Assembly: GCF_020524345.1 (NCBI RefSeq)
Contig: NZ_JAIVLH010000005.1
Coordinates: forward strand, 124,001 to 188,000
Reading direction: 5' to 3'
DNA from: Metabacillus niabensis
GTDB lineage: Bacteria > Bacillota > Bacilli > Bacillales > Bacillaceae
DNA length: 64,000 bases
The notes below the pieces were generated by a model, which worked only from the letters and a program-made list of their open reading frames with translations, made no database searches and was not told the DNA's origin. Made by a program: the position numbers and the translations under genes. Positions 34,728-44,189 of the stretch are shown one piece after another (within the stretch, counting starts at the first letter, position 1; every line of letters begins with the position of its first letter).

Positions 34728-35654
34728 ATGATAACGCAGACAGCAACAAAGACGAAGAAAGCTGAAATAAACGTGAAGAAGAAAAGAAGATTCAAATCAG
34801 AATATATGTGGGGTTACTTATTTGTTGCCCCGCCTTTAATTGGTTTTCTCTGCTTTGCTTTTATCCCAATGTTATTTTCCGTTTATGTCAGTTTTACAAA
34901 GTTTGATTTATATACACCTGCTCAATTCAATGGTTTAGAAAACTATAAAAGATTATTTTTTGAAGATGCTTTGTTTTGGAAGACAGTTTTTAATACATTT
35001 TATGCTGCATTAGGAATTCCTTTTGGTATGGCGATTGCTTTGCTTATTGCTATAGCTTTAAACCAGAAAGTAAAGGGACTATCTTTGTTTCGAACAGCCT
35101 TTTTTCTACCAACAGTGTGTTCCATTGTTGCGATATCTTTGCTGTGGAAATGGATTTTCAACTCGGATTTCGGATTATTAAACGTACTGCTTGGTTATAT
35201 CGGCATTACAGGGCCTCCTTGGCTGAGTGATGAAAATTGGGCGATGCCTGCCATGATTATACAAGGGGTTTGGGGCGGATTAGGAATCAATATGATTTTA
35301 TATTTAGCTGCACTTCAGTCTGTACCAAAAAATCTTTACGAAGCAGCAGATATCGATGGAGCAAACAGCTGGCAAAAGTTAAGGTTTGTCACGATTCCAT
35401 CTATATCACCGACAACATTCTTTATTCTGATTACCTCTATCATTGGAGCTCTTCAGGATTTCCAACGATTTATGATCATGACTGAAGGTGGTCCGAATTA
35501 TTCCACAACAACAGTTGTTTACTACTTATTCCTAAACGCGTTCCGTTACATGGAAATGGGCTATGCATCAGCAATGGCTTGGGTATTAGGAATTATTATC
35601 TTAATCATTACATTAATTAATTTTAAACTGAGTAAACGTTGGGTTCATTATTAA
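34728..35654 (+). CDS. araP: Arabino-oligosaccharide ABC importer, permease 1
   Basis: The 308-residue protein has six membrane helices and the MalF-type EAA loop EAADIDGANSWQKLRFVTIP, which docks the ATPase. N-terminal Lys-rich tail (~1-25) is cytoplasmic. By order and family it corresponds to AraP. It follows the binding protein by 79 bases and precedes the second permease by 16 bases. AAAGAAAGGGTG precedes the ATG. Confidence 0.88.
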   Translation: MITQTATKTKKAEINVKKKRRFKSEYMWGYLFVAPPLIGFLCFAFIPMLFSVYVSFTKFDLYTPAQFNGLENYKRLFFEDALFWKTVFNTFYAALGIPFGMAIALLIAIALNQKVKGLSLFRTAFFLPTVCSIVAISLLWKWIFNSDFGLLNVLLGYIGITGPPWLSDENWAMPAMIIQGVWGGLGINMILYLAALQSVPKNLYEAADIDGANSWQKLRFVTIPSISPTTFFILITSIIGALQDFQRFMIMTEGGPNYSTTTVVYYLFLNAFRYMEMGYASAMAWVLGIIILIITLINFKLSKRWVHY

Positions 35655-35670
35655 TAAGGAAGTGAAGAAT

Positions 35671-36534
35671 ATGTCTGCGACAAGTGTTGCTTGGAATAAA
35701 AATGTAAAGAACATACGACTCATACAAAAGATCGCTGCATATGTGTTTTTAATTATTGGTGGCTTTGTTATGGCTATACCGTTTTTCTGGATGTTATCTA
35801 CATCCCTAAAGCCGGAAGGGGCAGTTTTTACAATGCCTCCTCAATGGATCCCTGAAAAGTTTGTTTGGGAGAATTATTGGACAGTTTTAACTGAAGCAAA
35901 TTTGTTAAGAGGTTTTATGAATACGTTTGCGGTCATTATCCCGCCTACTGTAATCGGGGTGTTTACAAGCTCATTAGCAGCATTTGGATTTTCGAAATTG
36001 AAGTTTCCAGGAAGGGATAAATTATTTCTCGTTCTTTTAGCGACAATTATGTTGCCTGGAGTTGTTACGATGGTACCGACTTTTATTATTTTTAGAGATT
36101 TAGGTTGGCTGGACACGTGGATGCCATTAATTATACCGGGAATGTTTGGTACGGCAATGGCAATCTTTTTTCTAAGACAGTTTTTTATGACCATTCCTGA
36201 TGAATTAATGGAGGCAGCGAAAATCGATGGTTTAGGTTATTTTGGAATTTTTATCAGAATCATTTTACCGTTGGCAAAGCCGGCAATTGTCACACAAGCT
36301 ATTTTATGGTTTTTAGCTGGATATAATGATTTCCTTGGACCATTAATTTACATTAATACGCCTGAAAAGTTTACACTTCAATTGGTATTGGCTTCCTTTA
36401 ATGGTTATTACACATCAGAATGGACACTCATTATGGCAGGGTCCGTATTAGCGCTAATCCCAACAATTCTTATGTTCTTCTTTGCTCAAAAGCAATTTAT
36501 AGAAGGAATTACAATGACTGGAATTAAAGGATAA
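35671..36534 (+). CDS. araQ: Arabino-oligosaccharide ABC importer, permease 2
   Basis: The 287-residue protein is a MalG-type permease with six helices and the EAA loop MEAAKIDGLGYFGIFIRIIL. FWMLSTSLKPEGAVFTMPPQ near the N-terminus is the usual first periplasmic segment. It forms the membrane channel with the preceding permease. A GTG at 35662 is in frame; AAGGAAG fits the ATG at 35671 better. The cytoplasmic GH43 gene follows after 29 bases. Confidence 0.88.
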   Translation: MSATSVAWNKNVKNIRLIQKIAAYVFLIIGGFVMAIPFFWMLSTSLKPEGAVFTMPPQWIPEKFVWENYWTVLTEANLLRGFMNTFAVIIPPTVIGVFTSSLAAFGFSKLKFPGRDKLFLVLLATIMLPGVVTMVPTFIIFRDLGWLDTWMPLIIPGMFGTAMAIFFLRQFFMTIPDELMEAAKIDGLGYFGIFIRIILPLAKPAIVTQAILWFLAGYNDFLGPLIYINTPEKFTLQLVLASFNGYYTSEWTLIMAGSVLALIPTILMFFFAQKQFIEGITMTGIKG

Positions 36535-36563
36535 ATAGTTTTACAGAATAGGAGATGTTTGTT

Positions 36564-37532
36564 ATGTCAAATAAATACCAAAATCCGATTATAGAACAGC
36601 GTGCAGACCCTTGGGTATATAAACATGTTGATGGCTATTATTACTTCACTGCATCTGTCCCAGAATATGACAGAATTGAAGTTCGCAGAGCAACCTCTAT
36701 TCAAGGTTTAGGAGAAGCAGAGCCTGTTGTGGCTTGGAGGAAATATGATCGTGGTCCGATGAGTGCGAATATATGGGCACCTGAAATTCATTATATCGAT
36801 GGAGCTTGGTACATTTATTTTGCCGCAGCTAAAACAGCTGAAACAAATGAGGGATTATTTGATCATCGTATGTATGTGCTTGAAAATAAGTCAGCAAATC
36901 CTTTAGAAGGAACATGGGAAGAAATGGGGCAGATTAAAACAAAATGGGAAACATTTGCTCTTGATGCAACAACCTTTGAGCATAATGGAGTGCGTTATCT
37001 TATTTGGCCTCAGAAAGATCCGGTCATTAAGGGTAATTCTAATTTATATATCGCAAAAATGGAAAATCCTTGGACAATTACGGGTGAACAAGTGATGATT
37101 ACAACTCCTGAGTATGATTGGGAAAAAATCGGATTCCTTGTTAATGAAGGTCCTGCTGTATTAAAGCGAAATGGAAAAATTATTGTTTCCTTTTCAGCTA
37201 GTGCAACAAATCATCATTATTGTATGGGGGTATTGTATGCCTCTGCGGATGCAGACTTACTGAATCCCGCTTCTTGGACTAAATTAACTAAACCTGTTTT
37301 CCAAACAAATGAACAAACAGGTCAATATGGCCCTGGGCATAATAGTTTTACGGTTTCAGAGGATGGAAATGAAGATGTAATTGTGTATCATGCAAGAAAT
37401 TATAAAGAGATTGTTGGTGATCCATTATACGATCCAAATCGTCATACACGTGCACAGGTTTTTACTTGGGGAGAAGATGGATTACCTGTATTCGGAGACC
37501 CCGTTCCGGATCGTGAAGTTAGTAAAAAGTAA
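36564..37532 (+). CDS. GH43 alpha-L-arabinofuranosidase, cytoplasmic
   Basis: The 322-residue protein is a single five-bladed GH43 domain without signal peptide. The catalytic base Asp is in IIEQRADPWVYKH, the pKa-modulating Asp in ALDATTFEHNG and the general acid Glu in LVNEGPAVLKRN. The substrate is probably short arabino-oligosaccharides brought in by the importer, released from the non-reducing end; the exact linkage cannot be read. An ATG at 36555 is in frame, but AGGAG is eight bases before the ATG at 36564. It forms a degradative pair with the GH51 gene that follows. Confidence 0.85.
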   Translation: MSNKYQNPIIEQRADPWVYKHVDGYYYFTASVPEYDRIEVRRATSIQGLGEAEPVVAWRKYDRGPMSANIWAPEIHYIDGAWYIYFAAAKTAETNEGLFDHRMYVLENKSANPLEGTWEEMGQIKTKWETFALDATTFEHNGVRYLIWPQKDPVIKGNSNLYIAKMENPWTITGEQVMITTPEYDWEKIGFLVNEGPAVLKRNGKIIVSFSASATNHHYCMGVLYASADADLLNPASWTKLTKPVFQTNEQTGQYGPGHNSFTVSEDGNEDVIVYHARNYKEIVGDPLYDPNRHTRAQVFTWGEDGLPVFGDPVPDREVSKK

Positions 37533-37560
37533 ATAGACTAATAGTGTAGGAGTGAATGAA

Positions 37561-39051
37561 GTGGGCAATTCAATTATTATTAATGCAGATATCGAAAAGG
37601 GAAAAATCAATAAAAATATATACGGGCACTTCGCAGAACATCTTGGGCGTTGTATTTATGAAGGAATTTGGGTGGGAGAAGATTCTACTATTCCTAACAC
37701 AAAAGGAATTCGGAATGATGTTCTTCAAGCGTTAAAAAACCTAAATATTCCAGTGCTACGTTGGCCTGGTGGCTGCTTTGCTGATGAGTATCATTGGAAA
37801 GATGGTGTTGGTCCACGAGAAAACAGAAAAAGAATGGTAAATACCCACTGGGGGGGAGTTGTAGAAAATAACCATTTCGGTACACATGAATTTATGCTTC
37901 TTTGTGAGCTACTAGAATGTGAGCCATATATATGCGGAAATGTTGGAAGCGGAACAGTTCAGGAAATGTCAGAATGGGTTGAATATATGACATTTGATGG
38001 AGAATCGCCAATGGCCAACTGGAGAAGTGAAAATGGTCGAGAAGAACCATGGAAATTAACTTATTTCGGAGTAGGCAATGAAAACTGGGGCTGTGGTGGA
38101 AATATGCGTCCGGAATATTATGCAGATCTTTATCGCCAATTCCAGACCTATGTAAGAAACTATGGAGATAATAAAATTTACAAAATTGCCGGGGGAGCAA
38201 ATGTAGACGACTATAACTGGACAGATGTGTTAATGCGTAATGCAGGACGTTTTATGGATGGGTTAAGCCTACATTACTATACAATTCCAGGTGACTTTTG
38301 GTTAGGGAAAGGGTCTGCAACAGACTTTACTGAAGATGAATGGTTCACTACGATGAAAAAAGCTCTTCATATGGATGAGCTTGTAACAAAACATGGTACG
38401 ATCATGGATAAATATGATCCGGAAAAACGAGTGGGTATGATTGTAGATGAATGGGGCACATGGTTTGATGTTGAGCCTGGTACAAATCCGGGGTTTTTAT
38501 ATCAACAAAATACGATTCGTGATGCGCTTGTAGCGGGTATTACCCTTAATATTTTTAACAATCATTGTGATCGTGTCCAAATGGCTAACATTGCCCAAAC
38601 AGTAAATGTTCTTCAAGCAATGGTCTTAACAGAAGGAGAAAATATGATTTTAACTCCGACCTATCATGTTTTTGATATGTATAAGGTTCATCAAGATGCT
38701 GCCTGTCTAATGGTTGAAGCTGCAACATCAACAGTTAAGGGGAAGGAAGAAGAAATCCCTTCTGTTCATCTTTCAGCTTCAAAAAATACGAAAGGTGAAG
38801 TGAATATTACATTATGTAATGTAAACAATCAGGATTCAGCGCCTGTAACAATTGAATTAAGAGGTTTACTAGATAAAAATGTGACACAGGTTAGCGGAAA
38901 AATTTTAACATCTGAAAAGATGAATGGCAGAAATACATTTGAAAATTCAACAGCCGTAGAACCGGTTGTATTTGAAGGATTCAATGTAAATGAGAATGAA
39001 TTATCCTTCGAGATGCCTCCTATGTCAGTTCTTTTAGTAACGGTATCATGA
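37561..39051 (+). CDS. abfA: GH51 alpha-N-arabinofuranosidase
   Basis: The 496-residue intracellular enzyme cleaves terminal alpha-L-arabinofuranosyl residues. The acid/base Glu is in [11 protein letters not shown] and the nucleophile Glu in [11 protein letters not shown], the two GH51 hallmarks; the N-terminal [20 protein letters not shown] is the family opening. A C-terminal beta domain (~400-496) completes it. The frame reaches a GTG at 37552 inside the TAGGAG site; the GTG at 37561 has proper spacing. Its stop codon overlaps the start of the next small gene (ATGATAG). Confidence 0.93.
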   Translation: MGNSIIINADIEKGKINKNIYGHFAEHLGRCIYEGIWVGEDSTIPNTKGIRNDVLQALKNLNIPVLRWPGGCFADEYHWKDGVGPRENRKRMVNTHWGGVVENNHFGTHEFMLLCELLECEPYICGNVGSGTVQEMSEWVEYMTFDGESPMANWRSENGREEPWKLTYFGVGNENWGCGGNMRPEYYADLYRQFQTYVRNYGDNKIYKIAGGANVDDYNWTDVLMRNAGRFMDGLSLHYYTIPGDFWLGKGSATDFTEDEWFTTMKKALHMDELVTKHGTIMDKYDPEKRVGMIVDEWGTWFDVEPGTNPGFLYQQNTIRDALVAGITLNIFNNHCDRVQMANIAQTVNVLQAMVLTEGENMILTPTYHVFDMYKVHQDAACLMVEAATSTVKGKEEEIPSVHLSASKNTKGEVNITLCNVNNQDSAPVTIELRGLLDKNVTQVSGKILTSEKMNGRNTFENSTAVEPVVFEGFNVNENELSFEMPPMSVLLVTVS

Positions 39052-39317
39052 TAGAAAAAGAAACAAAAAGAAACTGTAAAGGCTGTTTTCAGATCGAGCG
39101 TAGGTCAAAATCACAAATTTCTATGCTTGTTCAAGAGCAACTTCAGCTTGAAATCAATTTAGTGAATGATTTGCTGTATCAAAAGAGAATGGACATCTGT
39201 TTAAGCTGTCCTTCTCTTTCAAGTGAAACAACATGTTTACATTGCGGGTGTTATGTGGAATTTCGAACAAAACTATCGTACAAACAATGTCCGCATCCAA
39301 ATGGACCAAAATGGTAA
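39048..39317 (+). CDS. DUF6171 family Cys-rich small protein
   Basis: The 89-residue protein has about eight Cys: CKGC at the start and [13 protein letters not shown] and [10 protein letters not shown] in the second half, enough for one or two zinc sites. The ending and Cys pattern fit DUF6171, a Bacillota family of unknown function. It overlaps the GH51 gene by four bases and is the last gene of the arabino-oligosaccharide operon. Nothing in the sequence links it chemically to sugar use; its place may be accidental. Confidence 0.7.
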   Translation: MIEKETKRNCKGCFQIERRSKSQISMLVQEQLQLEINLVNDLLYQKRMDICLSCPSLSSETTCLHCGCYVEFRTKLSYKQCPHPNGPKW

Positions 39318-39324
39318 CAACTTT

Positions 39325-39384
39325 AGAAGATCACTACTTATGAATGTTAAAGGAGATTTAACGTAGTGATCTTCTATTTTTTTT
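39325..39384 (+). terminator. Terminator of the arabino-oligosaccharide operon
   Basis: AGAAGATCACTAC and GTAGTGATCTTCT form a perfect 13-bp stem followed by eight T. Confidence 0.92.
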
Positions 39385-39410
39385 GAAGATAAGGAATAGG
39401 AGAGGGATGT

Positions 39411-41789
39411 ATGGTGAAAAAATGGCTAGTTTTACTAGTGTTTGTGATTATGATTCCAACCTTTGTGATCGCTATGGAGGCGGATACATCCAAGGAGAAA
39501 AAAACGATGAATCAAAAGGTGAATACAGCAGATAAACCTAAATTTACAGATGTATCTGTCCATGATCCTTCGATTATAAAGGTACACAATGAATACTATG
39601 TGTTCGGGTCTCATTTAGCAGCAGCAAAATCCAAAGACTTGATGAAGTGGGAACTTGTAGCTTCTGGTGCAAATGTGACAAATCCATTGTTTGACAATGT
39701 AGTAGAGGAGTTAAGGGATACATTTGATTGGGCGCAAACAGATACACTATGGGCCGCAGATGTTATTCAACTTGAGGATGGAAAGTTTTATATGTATTAC
39801 AATGCATGTAAAGGAGATTCACCAAGATCTGCTTTAGGGATTGCGGTAGCAGATACTATTGAAGGACCTTATAAGGACAAAGGAATTTTCTTAAAATCAG
39901 GGATGTGGGGAGAACCAAGTGAAGACGGAACAATCTATGATGCCACTAAGCATCCTAATGTTGTAGACCCTGATACATTTTTTGATGAAAAAGGAAAGCT
40001 TTGGATGTTGTACGGATCATACTCAGGTGGAATCTTTATTTTAGAAATGAATCCAAAAACAGGGTTCCCGTTACCGGATCAAGGGTATGGGAAGAAGCTG
40101 ATAGGCGGAAATCATAGTAGAATTGAAGGGGCATACATTCAATATCACCCTCATACAAACTATTATTATATGTACCTATCTTTTGGAGGACTGGACGCGA
40201 CTGGTGGTTACAATGTGAGAGTCATTCGTTCAAAAAAACCGGATGGACCTTATTATGATGCCGAAGGAAATGAAATGATCAATGTAAAAGCAGATCCAAC
40301 TGTACCATTATTTGATGATAAATCAATTGAACCGTATGCTGTTAAGTTAATGGGAAATCATTTGTTCGAACGAAAGATCGGGGATCCGGGAGAAGGGATT
40401 GGTGCTGGCTATATCTCACCAGGTCATAATTCAACTTACTATGATTCAAAAACAGGCAAACAATTTATCATCTTCCATACACGTTTCCCGGATAGCGGTG
40501 AACATCATGAAATTCGCGTTCATCAAATGTTTATGAATCAGAATGGTTGGCCTGTTATTGCACCGTATCGTTTTGCAGGGGAAACAATTGAAAAGATAAA
40601 AAAGAACAATGTTATCGGAACCTATCAAATGATTAACCATGAAAAGGATATATCAGCTGAAGTGAAAAAGCCGGTGTCTATAACACTTGAGAAAAATAAC
40701 AAAATCAGCGGCAGTTTAAATGGAACATGGAAGAAAACAGGACATTACAATGCTGAACTAAAAATAGGTGAAAAAGTGTATAATGGAGTATTTTTACGTC
40801 AATGGGATGAAGGATCACAAGAATATGTGATGACATTTAGTGTACTTTCAAAAGAGGGTATTGCACTTTGGGGAAGTAAGATGAAAGATAGAACAGATCA
40901 GGAGATCATAGAGGATGTAAAGGCAGACATGGATTTGGGAGATACAAGCAATATTATAAGTAATGTAACTCTTCCAATTGAAGGAACAAGAGGAACGACT
41001 ATTTCCTGGGTATCATCGAATAAAGATGTGATGACAGATAAAGGAGTCATCACAAGACCAGAAGCGGGAAAAGACCCGGTAACCCTGACCTTGACGGCAA
41101 CGATCCAAAAAGATGATGTATCTACTCAAAAACAATTTACGATCACAGTTATTCCCAAGAAACCAGATGGTATTGTCGCACATTATAAATTTGAAGGGAA
41201 TTTATCGGACAGCACACAACCAGGTAAAGAAGGAATTGTGACAGGTGACATAGTAGACAATAGTGGTGGCAATATTGATTATATTGTAACAGAGTTCGGA
41301 AAGTCAGCGGAGTTTAATGGACATTCGGGAATTCGATTACCAGATGGTTTAATTGACAGTGATTCATATTCGGTTGCACTATGGTTAAACCCGTATGAGT
41401 TAACTGAATATAGTACCGCATTTTTTGGTGCAAGAGATTCGAATCATTGGATCAGCCTAGTACCAAGGGGGCATTCCGGTGTTAATCAACATACGATAGT
41501 GTGGGCTGGAACAAATTGGTATGATGCCAATACAGGCCAGTCAATTCAACCCAATACATGGACACATCTTGCCTTTACGGTGAATCAAGGGACAATCACG
41601 GTATATGTGAATGGAAAAGAAACATTTAAAGGTACTGATTTTCCACATGTGTTCACAACAACAAATGGAGTATTCAGTTTAGGAGTCAATTGGTGGGATA
41701 CACCATATAAAGGGCTTATGGATGAACTAAGAATTTACAAAGGTTCAATATCTGCAGATGAAATAATGGAATTAGCAAAAACAAAATAG
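39411..41789 (+). CDS. Secreted endo-alpha-1,5-L-arabinanase, GH43 with LamG domain
   Basis: The 792-residue protein starts with a signal peptide (~1-22). The GH43 domain (~44-385) has its catalytic Asp in VSVHDPSIIK, the second Asp in NVVDPDTFFDE and Glu in RIEGAYIQYHP; the layout matches long-type arabinanases (Abn2/YxiA). A beta-barrel C-terminal GH43 accessory domain (~395-495), a bacterial Ig-like domain (~500-585) and a LamG/concanavalin-type domain (~588-792) follow; the last may bind polysaccharide. It should cut arabinan side chains of pectin outside the cell and feed the importer. It follows a strong terminator with no obvious promoter of its own in the 26-base gap, so read-through is likely. 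Confidence 0.87.
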   Translation: MVKKWLVLLVFVIMIPTFVIAMEADTSKEKKTMNQKVNTADKPKFTDVSVHDPSIIKVHNEYYVFGSHLAAAKSKDLMKWELVASGANVTNPLFDNVVEELRDTFDWAQTDTLWAADVIQLEDGKFYMYYNACKGDSPRSALGIAVADTIEGPYKDKGIFLKSGMWGEPSEDGTIYDATKHPNVVDPDTFFDEKGKLWMLYGSYSGGIFILEMNPKTGFPLPDQGYGKKLIGGNHSRIEGAYIQYHPHTNYYYMYLSFGGLDATGGYNVRVIRSKKPDGPYYDAEGNEMINVKADPTVPLFDDKSIEPYAVKLMGNHLFERKIGDPGEGIGAGYISPGHNSTYYDSKTGKQFIIFHTRFPDSGEHHEIRVHQMFMNQNGWPVIAPYRFAGETIEKIKKNNVIGTYQMINHEKDISAEVKKPVSITLEKNNKISGSLNGTWKKTGHYNAELKIGEKVYNGVFLRQWDEGSQEYVMTFSVLSKEGIALWGSKMKDRTDQEIIEDVKADMDLGDTSNIISNVTLPIEGTRGTTISWVSSNKDVMTDKGVITRPEAGKDPVTLTLTATIQKDDVSTQKQFTITVIPKKPDGIVAHYKFEGNLSDSTQPGKEGIVTGDIVDNSGGNIDYIVTEFGKSAEFNGHSGIRLPDGLIDSDSYSVALWLNPYELTEYSTAFFGARDSNHWISLVPRGHSGVNQHTIVWAGTNWYDANTGQSIQPNTWTHLAFTVNQGTITVYVNGKETFKGTDFPHVFTTTNGVFSLGVNWWDTPYKGLMDELRIYKGSISADEIMELAKTK

Positions 41790-41810
41790 ATGGCTGGTCA
41801 TGAGTAAGAT

Positions 41811-41837
41811 AGGTTATGTTTATAGCCTCTTTTTTAT
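41811..41837 (+). terminator. Terminator of the arabinanase gene
   Basis: AGGTTAT and ATAGCCT form a 7-bp stem (one G-U) followed by CTTTTTTAT. Confidence 0.65.
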
Positions 41838-41895
41838 AATCATTAGTAATATAGTTTAAATAAGGATATCCTACTACTAAAAATGAGGTGAAATT

Positions 41896-42159
41896 ATGAA
41901 GGTAGAGGGTGTCATTATTTCGGGTGATTTTGATGATGCAATGAATGAGTTTTCAATACAAAAAGTAAAACATTTTTTTACTGAATCCACGTTAAGAAAA
42001 AGTCAACTGAATCTTCTTTATGATTATTTAGAGAAACACAAACACGAAGAAAGCGGACAGTTTATCACATTATATGATCAGTTACCAGTACACTTAAGTC
42101 AAGGTGAAATCTATCAGTTATTAAATGATTTAAAGAAAGTTAAAGAGCTTTATCACTAA
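41896..42159 (+). CDS. Unknown protein, 87 residues
   Basis: I do not recognise this protein. It is soluble and probably mostly helical, with an acidic N-terminal segment (VIISGDFDDAMNEFSIQKVK) and many Lys/His. It has no Cys and no signal peptide. GAGGTG stands before the ATG and a terminator follows, so it appears a real single gene. Confidence 0.55.
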   Translation: MKVEGVIISGDFDDAMNEFSIQKVKHFFTESTLRKSQLNLLYDYLEKHKHEESGQFITLYDQLPVHLSQGEIYQLLNDLKKVKELYH

Positions 42160-42202
42160 AAAGAATGTTTTGATAATAGGAATATCTAATATGAAAAAAC
42201 TC

Positions 42203-42237
42203 AAAAACCACATTATATTTTTTGTGGTTTTTTTATT
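42203..42237 (+). terminator. Terminator after the 87-residue unknown
   Basis: AAAAACCACA and TGTGGTTTTT form a 10-bp stem followed by TTTATT. Confidence 0.8.
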
Positions 42238-42274
42238 GCTTAGGAAACTATAAAATTCTTTGAACTGTTTATAT

Positions 42275-42411
42275 GTGCCCGACATCCAGCTTGAGCGCCT
42301 AGCCGCCCATCGAGTTCATAAGCCGCAAATGAATTGAAGACAAAGGACGTCTTCTGTTCATTTGCGTCTTATTGCCCGAGGCTGATCAAGGAGCTTGCGC
42401 TTTTGTTCTTG
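42275..42411. repeat. Palindromic intergenic repeat, Bacillaceae 'AGCGCCTAG...CTTGCGCTTTT' type
   Basis: This GC-richer block begins TGCCCGACATCCAGCTTGAG and CGCCTAGCCGCCC, and ends GCCCGAGGCTGATCAAGGAG then CTTGCGCTTTTG. Its middle is a nested hairpin: CGCAAATGAA (42324) pairs with TTCATTTGCG (42357), enclosing GAAGAC/GTCTTC. The ends are like a repeat I recall dispersed in Bacillus and Geobacillus chromosomes. The rest of the 450-base gap (42412-42612) shows no gene. Confidence 0.65.
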
Positions 42412-42612
42412 AATATTTTCTTCCAACCTTGTAAAATCCGATAGTATACTTTTTGATACTTAGTGAAAAGAAAGTGTGTACTTGTGGTTCGTTTCAAGAT
42501 ATCGAATAATGTGTGTAGTACCATTAAATTTACTCGTATTTAATAATTGCATAAATAATAACAAATTATACGAAAACAACCTTTTATAAATATGATAGAA
42601 AGAGGAATGTAC

Positions 42613-43488
42613 ATGAACATCAGAGTTTCTGCCATTCAATATCACCTTCATACAATTAAATCGTTTGAAGAGTTTGCTAGTCAAGTTGAACATTATTTAA
42701 AAACAGCCGAAGAATTTGGTTCTGATTTTATATTATTTCCAGAATTTTTTACAACCCAACTATTATCAATTGGGGATGAGAACGGAAAAGCATTACCTAT
42801 AGATCGTCTTCCTGATTTTACAGACAGATACCGTGAATTATTTGTTGAGCATGCAATGAGAACAGGAATGCATATTATTGCAGGAACACATGTTATAGAA
42901 AAAGAAGACAAACTATATAATGTTGCTCATATGTTTTATCCTGACGGAAGAATTGCAGAACAAGCGAAGCTTCATATTACTCCAACTGAAGTAGAAGAAT
43001 GGAATATGAGTGCAGGAGACAGCTTGCAGGTATTTGTAACGGATAAAGGTACGGTTGCGATGCTAACTTGCTATGATATTGAATTTCCTGAGATTGTGAG
43101 AATGGCTAAGGCCAAGGGTGCTGATGTGATCTTTTGTCCGTCATGTACAGATGATCGTCACGGCTTTCACCGAGTTCGTTATACAAGTCATGCAAGAGCG
43201 ATCGAGAATCAAGTGTATGTTGTCACAACTGGTACAGTTGGTTCCCTTCAAACAGTTGATTTTATGAGAGGGAACTTTGGGCAGGCAGCAGTTATTACAC
43301 CAAATGACGTACCGTTCCCACCAAAGGGAATCATGGTACAAGGAGAAATTAATCAAGATATGATTGTAACTGCGGACTTGAATCTTGAGCTTTTATATAA
43401 AGTGCGTCAAAGTGGTTCGGTGACAACATGGAGAGACAGACGAACAGATCTATATCCTGATTGGGAGCCTGAAAAATTAACGTATTAA
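42613..43488 (+). CDS. Nitrilase-superfamily carbon-nitrogen hydrolase
   Basis: The 291-residue protein has the Glu-Lys-Cys triad of the nitrilase superfamily: Glu in FILFPEFFTTQ, Lys in EQAKLHITPTE and Cys in VAMLTCYDIEFPE. The superfamily hydrolyses amides or nitriles; this branch is close to the C-terminal half of B. subtilis YhcX, a GNAT-nitrilase fusion. The upstream ATG at 42592 is in frame, but AGAGGA fits the ATG at 42613. It is followed 12 bases later by a GNAT gene, so the two YhcX activities appear here as separate genes in reversed order. Confidence 0.87.
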   Translation: MNIRVSAIQYHLHTIKSFEEFASQVEHYLKTAEEFGSDFILFPEFFTTQLLSIGDENGKALPIDRLPDFTDRYRELFVEHAMRTGMHIIAGTHVIEKEDKLYNVAHMFYPDGRIAEQAKLHITPTEVEEWNMSAGDSLQVFVTDKGTVAMLTCYDIEFPEIVRMAKAKGADVIFCPSCTDDRHGFHRVRYTSHARAIENQVYVVTTGTVGSLQTVDFMRGNFGQAAVITPNDVPFPPKGIMVQGEINQDMIVTADLNLELLYKVRQSGSVTTWRDRRTDLYPDWEPEKLTY

Positions 43489-43500
43489 TAGGAGGTTTCT

Positions 43501-44187
43501 ATGTATCGGAAAGAATTTTATGTGTTCGATCAAGACAAACCGATAAAAGCAGTCATTCGCAATTATGAAAAGGAAGATTTTCAAAAACTAATACAAATTC
43601 AACAAGAAAGTTTTCCACCCCCATTCCCTTCTGATTTATGGTGGAATAAAGATCAGCTGGAAAATCATGTCAATCTATTTCCGGAAGGAGCTCTATGTTT
43701 TGAAGTTGACGGAGAGATGGCAGGTTCTATGACCGGATTAATCGTACATTTTGACCCTGAGCATCCTACTCACACTTGGGAAGAGATAACAGATGGCGGC
43801 TATATAAGAAATCATAATCCTAACGGAAATACACTCTATGTTGTGGATATCTGTGTTAAGCCATCATATCGGAAATTTGGTCTTGGAAAATGGTTAATGC
43901 TTTCCATGTATGATGTTGTGATCCACTTAGGATTAGATCGGCTTTTAGGTGGAGGGCGCATGCCGGGTTATCATAAAAAAGCAGAAAATATGTCAGCAGA
44001 GCAATATGTAGAAGCGGTCGTAAATGGGACATTAAAAGACCCTGTTCTAACGTTTTTACTTCGTTGCAGTCGAACACCAATTGGAGTTGTTCCTCATTAT
44101 TTGGAAGATGAAGAATCGTGTCATTATGGAACGTTGATGGAATGGAAAAACCCTTTTCGAAATGAACATCATAAAAAAGGAGAATGA
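43501..44187 (+). CDS. GNAT acetyltransferase, YhcX N-domain type
   Basis: The 228-residue protein is a GNAT fold: YVVDICVKPSYRKFGLGKWL holds the acetyl-CoA pyrophosphate loop (motif A, R-x-x-G-x-G/K). AAIRNYEKEDF-like opening and the GGRMPGYHKKAENMSAEQYV segment are typical of the GNAT partner in YhcX-type proteins. AATAGGAGG precedes the ATG. Sitting between the nitrilase and a second GNAT gene with a four-base overlap, it is part of a three-gene operon. The substrate is unknown. Confidence 0.82.
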   Translation: MYRKEFYVFDQDKPIKAVIRNYEKEDFQKLIQIQQESFPPPFPSDLWWNKDQLENHVNLFPEGALCFEVDGEMAGSMTGLIVHFDPEHPTHTWEEITDGGYIRNHNPNGNTLYVVDICVKPSYRKFGLGKWLMLSMYDVVIHLGLDRLLGGGRMPGYHKKAENMSAEQYVEAVVNGTLKDPVLTFLLRCSRTPIGVVPHYLEDEESCHYGTLMEWKNPFRNEHHKKGE

Positions 44188-44189
44188 AG

